DNA of 36,354 bases from Myxococcota bacterium (GCA_028278065.1 JANQFA010000016.1:1-36354); one strand, 5' to 3'; shown: positions 1 through 8,310, numbered from the stretch's first letter. Translations and numbers: made by a program. Notes: generated from the sequence alone by a model not told the origin.

Positions 1-24
1 GGTCCCGGTCCTGCCAGGGGTGTC

Positions 25-879
25 CTAGGCCGGTTCCGGTCCCGGCTTGAGCACGGCGCCCTCGACGGCGGGGACCAGCTCGAAGGGGAGGTCGCGGCCG
101 TGCCGCATCTCGTCCCAGATGCGGTCCAGGAAGGCATCCGAGTGGCCCGGGTCATGGTGGAAGGGAACCAGGGTGCGCACCCCGGCCTTGCTGGCGAAAT
201 CCACCGTGTGCTCCACGGAGCAGTGTCCCCAGCCCACGTGGTCGGGGTACTCCTCGTGGGTGTACTGGGCATCGTGGATGAGGACGTCGACACCGGATGC
301 GAGGGACAGCCCGGAGATCCAGGCGGGATCCTCCGGGAGACCGCTGCGACCGAGCGCGGGCTCGTGGTCGGGCATGTAGGCCATCGAGGCCCCCTCGCCC
401 TCGATGCGGTAGCCGACGGTGGGGCCGGGATGGCAGACGAGGGCCGAGCGGATCTCGAAGGCGCCGACCCGGAAGGGCCCCCGCTCCACCACGTCGTGCA
501 GGTGGAGGTCGCAGGGCAGGTCACGCAGGCGTACCGGGAACAGCGGCGGCGAGAGGTAGCGGCTCAGGTGGTCACGAAGGTCCAGGGTGATGGTGGACGG
601 GCCCCAGATGTGGACCTCGACCTCCGAGCGGAAGAGGGGATCGAAGAAGCCGAGGCCCAGGATGTGGTCCATGTGCAGGTGTGTCAGCAGCAGATCCACC
701 CGCCGGACTTCGGGGCCGACGCGGTTGCCGAGACGTCGGATCCCGGTCCCGGCATCGAGCACCAGCAGTGTGCCGTCCTCGCCCTCCACCGAGACGCACG
801 AGGTGTTTCCGCCGTAGCGCATCGTCTCGGGTCCGGGCGCCGCCACACTCCCGCGGGTTCCCCAGAGCGTGATCTTCAT
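25..879 (-). CDS. Metallo-beta-lactamase-fold hydrolase (cyclic phosphodiesterase-like)
   Basis: The 284-aa protein has the metallo-beta-lactamase signature THLHMDH (His67, His69, Asp71, His72), with later candidate ligands His150 (VCHPG), Asp171 (MPDHE), His202 and His241/His242. Together these make a complete dinuclear metal site. The N-terminus (WGTRGS, then GGNTSC) is typical of the phosphoribosyl-cyclic-phosphodiesterase and RNase Z-like branch rather than true beta-lactamases. No signal peptide is present, so it is probably cytoplasmic. The ATG has a strong AGGAGG-type site 5 nt upstream, inside the 35-bp tandem array that links it to the upstream PAS gene. That context suggests translational coupling and a hydrolase acting downstream of a PAS sensor, possibly on a cyclic or phosphodiester signal. 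The fold is sure; the substrate is unknown. Confidence 0.9.
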   Translation of the reverse strand: MKITLWGTRGSVAAPGPETMRYGGNTSCVSVEGEDGTLLVLDAGTGIRRLGNRVGPEVRRVDLLLTHLHMDHILGLGFFDPLFRSEVEVHIWGPSTITLDLRDHLSRYLSPPLFPVRLRDLPCDLHLHDVVERGPFRVGAFEIRSALVCHPGPTVGYRIEGEGASMAYMPDHEPALGRSGLPEDPAWISGLSLASGVDVLIHDAQYTHEEYPDHVGWGHCSVEHTVDFASKAGVRTLVPFHHDPGHSDAFLDRIWDEMRHGRDLPFELVPAVEGAVLKPGPEPA

Positions 880-914
880 GACTCCTCCTGCTGCGGCAAG
901 AGCGTGGTGCTCAT
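876..914 (-). CDS. 12-codon mini-cistron 2 (MSTTLLPQQEES)
   Basis: A 12-codon frame begins with ATG at 914, overlapping the TGA of mini-cistron 1, and ends with a TGA (876-878) overlapping the ATG of the hydrolase gene (877-879). It lies in the third copy of a 35-bp tandem repeat. Its start resembles the hydrolase start (ATGAGCACCACGCTCT against ATGAAGATCACGCTCT) and its end resembles the PAS gene end. Translation is inferred only from the tight ATGA overlaps; the peptide may be a by-product of duplication rather than functional. Confidence 0.3.
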   Translation of the reverse strand: MSTTLLPQQEES

Positions 915-949
915 GACTCGTGCTGCTGCGGAAAGAAGGTGGTGCTCAT
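911..949 (-). CDS. 12-codon mini-cistron 1 (MSTTFFPQQHES)
   Basis: The ATG (947-949) overlaps the TGA of the PAS gene (946-948), and the frame's own TGA (911-913) overlaps the ATG of mini-cistron 2. Its last residues, QHES, are identical to the last residues of the PAS protein, as expected of a tandem copy. It has no clear ribosome-binding site of its own, so any translation would depend on coupled re-initiation. The peptide has no recognisable function. Confidence 0.3.
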   Translation of the reverse strand: MSTTFFPQQHES

Positions 950-1341
950 GACTCGTGCTGCTCCCAGAAGATCGCGAACGAGCCGAGCTGCCGGCCGTTC
1001 TGTCCCAGCAGCGGGAAGGCCGTGCCCTCGATCTCGCGGCGCACGCCGTCGAGGCCCCGGATCCAGAAGCGTTGGTGCGCCGCCTGCGCGCGATCCGTCG
1101 CGATGGCGAGGAACTGGTCCTCCGGCTTGATGGGATTGCCCTCCCGATCGGACGGGTGGAAGTGGGAGGACCACTCGCCGCGGCGGATCTCGCCGGTCTC
1201 GTCGAAGCGGCGACCCAGGATCGCCTCCGCGGGCTCGTTGAAGTAGAGCAGGTCTCCTCGCGGGTCGACGATGATCACCGGGAGCGCGAGCTGGCTGGCC
1301 AGCTGGCGCAGGAGGATCACCTCGACTTCCTGTTGCGGCAA
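946..1341 (-). CDS. Stand-alone PAS-domain protein
   Basis: The 131-aa protein consists almost wholly of one PAS fold: an N-terminal helix, then PVIIVDPRGDLLYFNEPAEAILG, a variable middle, and a closing strand segment (GREIEGTAFPLL...GSFAIFWEQ-like). There is no kinase, cyclase or DNA-binding domain, so it probably acts as a ligand-binding or adaptor module. The TTG start at 1341 is chosen because GGGAGG lies about 5 nt upstream and no ATG in frame fits. The gene sits 89 bp downstream of the DUF362 gene and overlaps the first mini-cistron by ATGA. Its position between a multi-PAS kinase operon and a hydrolase suggests it senses a small molecule or redox state for the hydrolase; this is inference. 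PAS assignment is fairly sure. Confidence 0.8.
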   Translation of the reverse strand: MPQQEVEVILLRQLASQLALPVIIVDPRGDLLYFNEPAEAILGRRFDETGEIRRGEWSSHFHPSDREGNPIKPEDQFLAIATDRAQAAHQRFWIRGLDGVRREIEGTAFPLLGQNGRQLGSFAIFWEQHES

Positions 1342-1430
1342 CGGAGCCTCCCGACGGCGAATTCAGCCTACCACGGTCCGAAGGAGCCGTGGGCAGGTCG
1401 ACCCGCCCGGTGCGCGAACGTGCAGGTCAC

Positions 1431-2711
1431 TCAGGAGGCCCGGGCCTCGCGACGGCGGCGGCGGCTGGCGAACTCCGGCGCCTCCTTGACCGACATGCCG
1501 AGAAGGCGGAAGGACTCACGGAAGACCCCGGCGCCACTGCGCACCAGCTTGGCCGGCTCGCCGTCCACCACGGGGAACCCTCGTGCGTCCGGCTCGAGTC
1601 TCTCCCAGTTCTGGAAGAGCCGGCCCCAGCGGCTGGCCAGCGCCTTCTGGACCCGCCGGCGTCCCAGCACCGGGTACCAGAACGAATCGTGGTAGAGGAT
1701 GCTGGCCAGGTAGGCCCACGGAGCCAGGATGGTCTTCAGGGACCACTCGATGGGCTTGCGCAACGGTCCCCAGTAGATCTTGTGCTGCATGCTGGAGGCG
1801 AAGGTCATCTTCTCGAAGGGGCCGACGAAGCGCCAGCGCTCGGCTGCGACGTCGGCGTCGCCGGCGATCTCGATCTGGCTGAGGTCGCCACAGCCGAGCC
1901 CCCGCTCGTGGGCCAGGCGGATGTACATGATGTCCATCGGATCGAAGCCCATCATCGCCGCGGAGACGGCGTCGATGGCTACCTGGTCGGCGCTGGCCAG
2001 CAGCACGTTCTTCTCGTGCGGAATCATGCAGCGAGGTCCCGGACCATCCCCCGCGAAGGTGCCATCCATGACCGCGAAGACGCCCTTGTGGATCTTCTGC
2101 TGGATCATCAGCAGGTCTACCAGGGTCTGGTGGATGACGGGATGCGTCCAGTGGCGCCGCTCGTTCAGCAGCCCGCCGAAAGCGTTCTTCATCGCACCCG
2201 TGGTGGTCGTGAACACGTGGGTCTTCACGGTGGGCAGGTGTACGATGTTCTCCCCGATGAAGCGCTTCGGGATGTGGAAGCCGTCGGGGTAGACCTCGTT
2301 CAGGCACAGGAAGTCATCGACGAGGTCGCCCACCGCATCGCGCACATGGATCCACTCCTCCCCCTCGTCGTAGAGGTGGACGTTCTCGAGGCCGTACTTC
2401 TCCACGACGGGCAGCTGCTTGTTCTCGCGCTCGCCGAGGCGGGCGTCGATCACCACGGTGCGGTTGTGGCAGGCGTGGAGGCGCTCCTTCGAGAAGCCCA
2501 GCTCGAGGAGCGCGCGGATCACGCCTTCGAGCTGCCAGGGGGTGGTGGAGCAGCCCGGGTAGAAGAAGTGCCAGGAGATGTTGACCTTGAGCGCGGTCTC
2601 GACCGCCGGGTCCAGGGTCCCGGTCGCCCCGGCCAGCTCGAGCAGCCGGCGGTGATCCTCGAAGACGGTGTCCGGCGCGGTGCGCAGGACGGATACGACG
2701 CTCTTCGACAT
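1431..2711 (-). CDS. DUF362 domain protein
   Basis: The 426-aa protein shows the DUF362 core: a segment with HLPTVKTH followed by TGAMKNAFGGL, and later a Gly-Pro-rich stretch leading to NVLLASADQVAIDAV, where members carry a conserved Asp-x-Val-Ala-x-Asp motif. Members are often linked to iron-sulfur or metal-centre chemistry, but the biochemical role of this one is not known. It has no ferredoxin-type CxxCxxC cluster and no signal peptide. The ATG at 2711 follows a GAGAGG site by 3-4 nt; the frame stays open far upstream but there overlaps the kinase gene on the same strand. The spacing (83 bp after the kinase, 89 bp before the PAS gene) suggests one operon. Confidence 0.8.
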   Translation of the reverse strand: MSKSVVSVLRTAPDTVFEDHRRLLELAGATGTLDPAVETALKVNISWHFFYPGCSTTPWQLEGVIRALLELGFSKERLHACHNRTVVIDARLGERENKQLPVVEKYGLENVHLYDEGEEWIHVRDAVGDLVDDFLCLNEVYPDGFHIPKRFIGENIVHLPTVKTHVFTTTTGAMKNAFGGLLNERRHWTHPVIHQTLVDLLMIQQKIHKGVFAVMDGTFAGDGPGPRCMIPHEKNVLLASADQVAIDAVSAAMMGFDPMDIMYIRLAHERGLGCGDLSQIEIAGDADVAAERWRFVGPFEKMTFASSMQHKIYWGPLRKPIEWSLKTILAPWAYLASILYHDSFWYPVLGRRRVQKALASRWGRLFQNWERLEPDARGFPVVDGEPAKLVRSGAGVFRESFRLLGMSVKEAPEFASRRRRREARAS

Positions 2712-2794
2712 GACCCTCTCTTCGGCGGACGGCGGGGGGAGGATTGAAGGGAGGGGTAGGCGTCCGGCGCGGCCCTCGCAAGCCGCCCGCGCCG

Positions 2795-5503
2795 TCAGGC
2801 TTCCAGGATGGCGCGAATCCGCTCCAGGAGGTCGGAGGGCCTGAAGGGCTTGTGAAGAAAGCCCTCGAGACGGACGCCCTCGAAGCGCAGCGCGATCTCG
2901 CTCTCGCTGTAGCCGCTCGTGAGGATCACGGGCAGGTCGGGGGCGAGCTGGCGCAGGCGCTGGAGGGTCTCCTCGCCGCCCAGCCGCGGCATGGTGAGAT
3001 CGAGCAGCACGGCGGCCACGGGTCCGCCGTGGCCCCGGAAACGCTCGATTGCCTCCTCCCCGTCGGCCGCCGCCAGGACGTCGAAGCCCGCGTCCTCGAG
3101 GATGCGCTGGGCCATGCGTCGCACCACGTCCTCGTCGTCCACGACCATCACGGTGCCCCGTGCCGCGGGGCCGGCCTCGAGAGCCGGCGCCGGTGCCGGC
3201 GGAACGGCGGCACGCGCGCTGGACGCGGGCAGCAGGACGCGGAAGCGGGTGCCCGCGCCGGGTCGGCTCTCCACCTCGACCGCGCCCCCGTGACCCCGCA
3301 CGATGCCGAGGGCCGCGGCGAGCCCGAGACCCCGGCCGGTGAACTTGGTGGTGAAGAACGGGTCGAAGATCCGGCTGGCGGTCTCCTCGTCCATGCCGCA
3401 GCCGGTGTCGACCACCTCGAGAACGACGGCGGGACCGCACAGGTGGCCATCCCCGATCGCGCGCGGTGCCAGCGCGCCCGGGTCCGAGGTCTCCCAGGTG
3501 CGCAGGGTGATCCGCCCGGCTTCGTCGCCCAGGGCGTCGCTCGCGTTCGTGATCAGGTTCATCACGAGCTGCCGGACCTGGGTCGCATCGCCCTCCACCG
3601 CCGGGAGCGTCGGGTCGAGATCCAGGGACAGGGTGGCCTTCTTCGAGATGGCGGCCTCGAGGAGGTGCGCCATCTCGCCGGACAGGGCGTTGAGGTCGAG
3701 CGGCTCCACCACGAAACGGCCCTTGCCGGAGTAGGCGAGCATCTGGTTCGTCAGCTCGCCAGCCCGCAGCGCCGCGGTCTCGATGCTCTGGAGGGCGTCG
3801 CGCAGCGGCGAGTCCGGCGACACCTCGGACAGGGCGAGGCTGGCGTTGCCGAGAATGCCGACCAGCAGGTTGTTGAAGTCGTGGGCGATCCCGCCGGCGA
3901 GCACGCCGAGGCTCTCGAGCTTCTGGGTCTGGAGAAGCTGCTCCTCGAGACGCCGCGCCTCCTCTTCGGCCTGGCGCTGCTCGGTGATGTCGCGGGTGAT
4001 CGCGACCGCGCCGTAGCCCTCGGCGGCGGGGAAGGGCGTCCCGTAGGTCTCGAGCCAGTGCCAGCGGCCCCAGGCATCCAGGTGCCGGTAGACCACCGGT
4101 CCGATGCGCTCTCCAGCGAGGAGCTTCTCCATCTCGGCGCCCACGCGCGCACCGTCCTGGCGATGAACCGCCGCGATGGCGTCGGCCACGCGGAAGTTCT
4201 CCGGGTCGAAGCCCAGGATCTCCCCGAACGACGGGCTCAGGTAGGCGACCTCGCCGTCCGTGTCGAGCTCCAGGATGTAGTCGTAGGCGCTCTCGGCGAT
4301 GAGGCGAAAGCGGGCCTCCTGGGCGCGCAGGGCGTCCTCGACCACCCGCCTCTCCGTCACGTCCACCTGGGTCGAGAGGATCTCGACCGGCCGGCCGTCC
4401 TCGTTCCGGCTGAACACCGCGAAGTGGGCGTGGACCCAGCGCCAGTCGCCGTCGGCGTGGCGCACCCGGTACTCGGCCGAGCTGACCACGTCGTCGCTGG
4501 CCCGAAGCGCGTTCGAGAGGAGACGCGCGACGATGCGCTGGTCCTCGGGATGGATGAGCTCGGTGAAGATCCGGCCGCCGAAGGCGCGCAGGTCGTCGAC
4601 GCGCCAGCCCATGATCGCGTGGATGCGCGAGTTCGCGTAGCTCAGGCTGTGGTCGCGCAGGTCGAACACGCAGATCATGGTGGGCGAGGTGTCCGCCAGC
4701 CGCTCGATGAAGCGGTGGCTCTCGGCCAGGGCGGCGTCGGCCTGCTCGCGCCGGGTGACGTCGGTGACGATGGTGACGAGGCCCGTCACTTCCCCGTCGT
4801 CGTCGGTGCGGTAGTTCCAGTCGACCTCCACGGCGAGCGGGAAGCCGCTGGCGCCGCTGAGCCAGTGGAGGCGGCGAACCGGCTCCGGGCGATGGGGCAG
4901 TCCTCCTGCGAGTGCCTTGCGCACCCGGGCCCGCTCGTCCGGATCGTGATGGAACTCCCAGAGCCCGCGGCCGACCAGGTCTTCGGGCTCGATACCGAGC
5001 ATGTCCGCGAAGGCGCGGTTGGTGAACTTGATGCGGCCATCGAGCGCGCTCTCGACGATGCCGCAGTTGGCCGTCTCGACGAGCGCCCGGAAGCGGCGCT
5101 CGCTGGCCCGCAGCGCGGCGTGGACGTCCAGCCGGTCGATGATGTCGCGGCTGGCGAGCGCGATGCGGAGCTCGCCCGTGGCGCTGCGGTAGGGCCGGCC
5201 CCGCGAGTGCATCCAGCGCAGCGAGCCATCTCGGGCGAAGACGCGGCAGAAAGCCTCGTCGGCCTCCTCGCGGGCGATCGCCCCATCGAAGATCGCGAGC
5301 GTCTGCTCCAGATCGTCCGGGTGGACGAGGTCGAAGATGGAGGTGCCCAGCAGCCTGTCGGGCTCGTAGCCCAGCACGGACTCGTAGCTGGGGTTCGCGT
5401 ACCGGATGCGTCCCTCGCCGTCGAGCTCCGCGATCAGGTCCAGGGCCTGCTCCGCCAGATCGCGGAACCGCTCCAGGTCGGGCTGGGAGCCGCCCGCGTG
5501 CAT
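2795..5503 (-). CDS. Four-PAS hybrid histidine kinase with C-terminal receiver
   Basis: The 902-aa sensor has four successive PAS/PAC units (about 13-125, 136-263, 266-393, 397-520). A HisKA dimerisation helix follows with phospho-acceptor His541 (GGIAHDFNNLL), then an ATPase domain with N-box around Asn653, a DTGCGM G1 box at 699-704, the FDPFFTTK F-box at 713-720 and a GRGLGLA G2 box. A receiver domain ends the protein, with acidic pair Asp789/Asp790, phospho-acceptor Asp835 and Lys885. No transmembrane segment is seen, so it is a soluble cytoplasmic sensor. The HDFNN type often pairs with a C-terminal receiver for phosphorelay. The ATG has AGGAGAGG upstream. It heads the minus-strand gene set with DUF362, PAS and the hydrolase. 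No output regulator is adjacent. Confidence 0.93.
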   Translation of the reverse strand: MHAGGSQPDLERFRDLAEQALDLIAELDGEGRIRYANPSYESVLGYEPDRLLGTSIFDLVHPDDLEQTLAIFDGAIAREEADEAFCRVFARDGSLRWMHSRGRPYRSATGELRIALASRDIIDRLDVHAALRASERRFRALVETANCGIVESALDGRIKFTNRAFADMLGIEPEDLVGRGLWEFHHDPDERARVRKALAGGLPHRPEPVRRLHWLSGASGFPLAVEVDWNYRTDDDGEVTGLVTIVTDVTRREQADAALAESHRFIERLADTSPTMICVFDLRDHSLSYANSRIHAIMGWRVDDLRAFGGRIFTELIHPEDQRIVARLLSNALRASDDVVSSAEYRVRHADGDWRWVHAHFAVFSRNEDGRPVEILSTQVDVTERRVVEDALRAQEARFRLIAESAYDYILELDTDGEVAYLSPSFGEILGFDPENFRVADAIAAVHRQDGARVGAEMEKLLAGERIGPVVYRHLDAWGRWHWLETYGTPFPAAEGYGAVAITRDITEQRQAEEEARRLEEQLLQTQKLESLGVLAGGIAHDFNNLLVGILGNASLALSEVSPDSPLRDALQSIETAALRAGELTNQMLAYSGKGRFVVEPLDLNALSGEMAHLLEAAISKKATLSLDLDPTLPAVEGDATQVRQLVMNLITNASDALGDEAGRITLRTWETSDPGALAPRAIGDGHLCGPAVVLEVVDTGCGMDEETASRIFDPFFTTKFTGRGLGLAAALGIVRGHGGAVEVESRPGAGTRFRVLLPASSARAAVPPAPAPALEAGPAARGTVMVVDDEDVVRRMAQRILEDAGFDVLAAADGEEAIERFRGHGGPVAAVLLDLTMPRLGGEETLQRLRQLAPDLPVILTSGYSESEIALRFEGVRLEGFLHKPFRPSDLLERIRAILEA

Positions 5504-5641
5504 AGCCGCCTCTCCTCGAAGGTAGAACCCCAGGTGTCACGGCCCATCCGCCTGAAAACATGAGGCTTTCCACATGCGGAAGAGGCTCGTGAGAGGCGCC
5601 CGGCGTTCAAGAGCCGGCAGCGATCGGTCGAAGCCCTGGGA

Positions 5642-6835
5642 ATGGGTGCCAAAGCGGCGGAGAAGGACCTCCGCGGTCGCCTGCTGACGGCCGTCGACGA
5701 GGCCGCGCCGGCCGCCCTCGCCGTGGCGCGCTGGATGGGAGCCCATCCGGAGCTCTCGCTGCAGGAGCATGAGGCCGCCGCGCGCTACGTGGCCTGGTGC
5801 GAGGCACTGGGCTTCGCGGTGCAGCGCGGCTGCGCGGGCATGCCCAGCGCCTTCATCGCAAGGCGGGGCAACGCGCGGGCACCCGTGCGGGTGGCGCTCC
5901 TGGCCGAGATGGATGCGCTCCCGGCCATCGGGCACGCCTGTGGCCACAACCTCTCGGGCCCGGCGAGCCTGCTGGCCGCGAAGGCCCTCGTCGACGTGCT
6001 CCCGGAGGACCAGCTCCACCTCCGCGTGGTGGGGTGCCCCGCGGAGGAGCTGGGCATCGGAAAGCGCCGGCTGGTCGTCGCGGGCGCCTTCGAGGATCTG
6101 GACGCGGCGATGATGGCGCACGCCTCGGACATGCGGCGCGCCCATCGCCTGTTCCTCGGCAACCGGAAGTTCGAGATCGCCTTCCGGGGTCGGGCTGCAC
6201 ACGCGGCCGCGTACCCCGAGGAGGGGCGCAACGCCCTCGATGCCGTCGTGCAGCTCTTCGTCGCGATCGGCCTGCTGCGGCAGCGGCTGCCGGACGGCGT
6301 GCGCGTCCACGGCATCATCCACGAGGGCGGGCAGGCGCCCAACGTGATCCCCGAACGCGCCGCGGCCCGCGTCTGGGTGCGCGCCCTGTACGAGGATCTC
6401 CTCGACGCTGCGGCCGACGGCCTGCGGAGCTGCGCCGAGGGAGCCGCTCGGGCCACCGACACCCGGCTCGAGATCGTCGAGGAGGAGAGCAGCTCGCCCC
6501 CGATGCGCCCCAATCTTCCCCTGACCGCCCTCTACCGGGGCGCCCTCGGCTCGCTGGGCCTGGAGGAGAGCCCCCACCCACCGGACGAGGCGATCGGCTC
6601 GAGCGACATCACCCACGTGTCACGCGTGGTGCCGACCATCCACCCCAACTTCCCCATCGGCCACGGCTTGAAGCTCCACACGCGGGCCTTCGCCGAGGCG
6701 ACGCAGACGCCGAAGGGGGAGGCCGGTCTCCTGGAGGCCGCCCGCGCGCTCGCGCTGACGGTGCTGGCCCTGGCGGAGCGCCCGGACGCGCGCGCCGCGG
6801 TGGCCCGCGCCGACGCGGGGGAGGCCGCTGCCTAG
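5642..6835 (+). CDS. M20 family amidohydrolase / peptidase (AbgB or carboxypeptidase-like)
   Basis: The 397-aa protein is a zinc-dependent M20D-type hydrolase that cleaves N-acyl or amide bonds of small substrates. Visible landmarks are AEMDALPAIGHACGHN (metal-binding Cys100 and His102), CPAEELG with Glu135/Glu136, the His160 segment (MMAHAS), and the lid-domain His187 in GRAAHAAAYP. A late catalytic-site segment has SSDITHVS and HGLKLHTR. The GHACGHN and PAEE motifs match p-aminobenzoyl-glutamate hydrolase and related aminoacylases, so an aminobenzoyl-glutamate or N-acyl-amino-acid substrate is plausible but not decided. The ATG at 5642 has only a weak GGGA upstream. It is divergent from the kinase gene, which starts 139 bp away. 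No signal peptide is evident, so it is probably cytoplasmic. Confidence 0.88.
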   Translation: MGAKAAEKDLRGRLLTAVDEAAPAALAVARWMGAHPELSLQEHEAAARYVAWCEALGFAVQRGCAGMPSAFIARRGNARAPVRVALLAEMDALPAIGHACGHNLSGPASLLAAKALVDVLPEDQLHLRVVGCPAEELGIGKRRLVVAGAFEDLDAAMMAHASDMRRAHRLFLGNRKFEIAFRGRAAHAAAYPEEGRNALDAVVQLFVAIGLLRQRLPDGVRVHGIIHEGGQAPNVIPERAAARVWVRALYEDLLDAAADGLRSCAEGAARATDTRLEIVEEESSSPPMRPNLPLTALYRGALGSLGLEESPHPPDEAIGSSDITHVSRVVPTIHPNFPIGHGLKLHTRAFAEATQTPKGEAGLLEAARALALTVLALAERPDARAAVARADAGEAAA

Positions 6836-6926
6836 GGGAAACGGGTCCCGACTCCTGCAGGGCCCGCCCGGCCGCTGGCCGGGGGCAGGTCGGCGCAGTA
6901 CGCTGCGCCCGAGTCCGGGGGGTCGG

Positions 6927-7592
6927 ATGGTGAGGGGAGCGACGCAGGGCGCCGCCTGGCGCCTGCCGCGCCGCCGACTGGCGGAGCGGCTCGCGGAGGC
7001 CGGCGTGAAGGATGCGCGGGTGCTGGAGGCGATGGCCTCGGTCCCGAGGCACGAGCTGGTCCCGGAGGCGCTGCGTTCGCGCGCCTACCAGGACGCCGCC
7101 CTCCCGATCGGAGACGGCCAGACCATCTCGGCACCGAGCCGGGTGGCCATCATGAGCGAGGCGCTGGAGCTGGAGGGCTCCGAGACGGTCCTGGAGGTGG
7201 GGACCGGCAGCGGCTATCAGGCGGCCATCCTCTCGCGACTCGCCTCGCGGGTGATCTCGATCGAACGCCTTCCGGGCCTGGCGGCGCGGGCGCGTCGCGC
7301 GCTGGATCGACTGGGGATCTCGAACGTCGTGGTCCACTTCGGAGACGGCACGGCAGGGCGCCCCGCGGACGCCCCCTTCGATGCGATCGCGGTGACGGCC
7401 GGCGGGCCGGCGGTGCCGCAGCCGCTCCTCGACCAGCTCGCCCCGGGAGGTCGCCTCGTCGGCCCGTTCGGGGAGCGGGGACGCCAGGATCTGCTGCGCT
7501 ACCGGCGCGCCGCGTCGGGGGCCATCACGGTGGAGGATCTCGGACCGTGTCGCTTCGTGGACCTGATCGGCGAGCACGGCTTCTCGGCCTGA
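6927..7592 (+). CDS. pcm: Protein-L-isoaspartate O-methyltransferase
   Basis: The 221-aa enzyme transfers a methyl group from S-adenosylmethionine to isoaspartyl residues of damaged proteins, starting their repair. The family hallmarks are all present: IPRHELVP-like SVPRHELVP near residue 38, the substrate loop IGDGQTIS at 61-68, the AdoMet motif VLEVGTGSGYQAA at 88-100, an ISIERLP acidic strand, and the closing AVTAGGPAVP and LAPGGRLVGPFG. The ATG at 6927 lies after a GGGGGGTCGG stretch. The gene's last 46 bp overlap the start of the M23 lipoprotein gene, matching the known surE-pcm-nlpD order of enteric bacteria. Confidence 0.95.
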   Translation: MVRGATQGAAWRLPRRRLAERLAEAGVKDARVLEAMASVPRHELVPEALRSRAYQDAALPIGDGQTISAPSRVAIMSEALELEGSETVLEVGTGSGYQAAILSRLASRVISIERLPGLAARARRALDRLGISNVVVHFGDGTAGRPADAPFDAIAVTAGGPAVPQPLLDQLAPGGRLVGPFGERGRQDLLRYRRAASGAITVEDLGPCRFVDLIGEHGFSA

Positions 7593-8281
7593 GCCTGGCC
7601 GCGCTGCTGGCCACCTCGCTGGCGGGCTGCGGAGGCGGCCCGGCGCCCGTCCCGGAGTACGGCTCCACGCCGCTTCCGACCGGCGGCGCGATCCACGTCG
7701 TGCAGTCCGGCGAGACCATCTGGCGCATCTCGCGTCGCTATGGTGTCAGCGTCGACTCGGTGGTGCAGGCCAACGGGATCCAGGACGTCACCGACGTCCG
7801 AGTCGGCACGCAGCTGCACATCCCGGATCCGGCGGACCCGGAGGGCAGGCGCCCCGTTCTGGCCCCACCCGCCCCGGATCCCGAGGCGATCGACCGCGCC
7901 GTCCGCGACCTGGGCCTCGAGTTCGGCTGGCCGGTGCGTGGGAGCCTCAACTCCCGCTTCGGCGCGCGAGGCCGCTCGCACCACGACGGCATCGACATCG
8001 ACGGCCGCAAGGGCGCCGCCGTGGTGGCCTCGGAATCGGGGCGGGTGATCTTCGCCGACCGCCTCGGGGACTACGGAAACGTCGTCATCGTGAAGCACGT
8101 CGGCGACTGGTCCACCGTCTACGCCCACAACAAGCGCAACAAGGTGCGCAAGGGCCAGTTCGTCGAGAAGGGCGATCTGGTCGCCGAGCTGGGCGACTCC
8201 GGCAACGCCAGCGGGGCGCACCTCCACTTCGAGATCCGTCGCGGCCGGACGCCCGTGGATCCGTTGCGCTATCTACCCTGA
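7547..8281 (+). CDS. nlpD: NlpD-like lipoprotein: LysM plus M23 (LytM) peptidase
   Basis: The 244-aa protein has an N-terminal lipoprotein signal with lipobox LAGC (Cys28), one LysM repeat at about 49-93, and a C-terminal M23/LytM domain from about 127. Zinc ligands are His146 and Asp150 (HHDGID) and His227 of HLHF, with catalytic-type His194 (YAHNK) and His225. This differs from E. coli NlpD, whose LytM site is degenerate and which only activates amidases; here the enzyme could itself cut peptidoglycan cross-links. The GTG at 7547 is chosen because GGAGGA lies 9 nt upstream; the gene therefore overlaps pcm by 46 bp. It probably acts at the outer membrane in cell separation. The symbol reflects architecture and synteny only. 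Confidence 0.88.
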   Translation: MSLRGPDRRARLLGLSLAALLATSLAGCGGGPAPVPEYGSTPLPTGGAIHVVQSGETIWRISRRYGVSVDSVVQANGIQDVTDVRVGTQLHIPDPADPEGRRPVLAPPAPDPEAIDRAVRDLGLEFGWPVRGSLNSRFGARGRSHHDGIDIDGRKGAAVVASESGRVIFADRLGDYGNVVIVKHVGDWSTVYAHNKRNKVRKGQFVEKGDLVAELGDSGNASGAHLHFEIRRGRTPVDPLRYLP

Positions 8282-8310
8282 GCGCGGGGTGGCCCCGCCG
8301 GGAGGGAAGC

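Larger units (their letters stand above)
876..960 (-). repeat. 35-bp tandem array at a gene junction
   Basis: Read on the minus strand, starts at 949, 914 and 879 are exactly 35 nt apart. Each is preceded by a CAGCA-rich stretch and GAGTCATGA and followed by a similar sequence. The first boundary is the end of the PAS gene (WEQHES, stop) and the last is the start of the hydrolase gene. The repeat unit therefore covers the last codons of one gene and the first codons of the next. Two ATGA-linked mini-frames result. Confidence 0.8.

Noticed and set aside
2744-5563. Long plus-strand frame opposite the histidine kinase
   Set aside because: Antisense shadow of a kinase whose domain motifs are complete; the translation is Val/Glu/Arg/Gly-rich without any domain.
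1431-5573. Uninterrupted minus-strand frame of about 1380 codons through the DUF362 gene and the kinase gene
   Set aside because: Only the 1431-2711 part looks like protein; upstream it is out of frame with the kinase and is low-complexity Arg/Pro/Gly, an effect of high GC.
6867-6883. CCCGGCC-GCT-GGCCGGG hairpin between the M20 and pcm genes considered as terminator
   Set aside because: No T-tract follows, and such GC hairpins are expected by chance in this composition.
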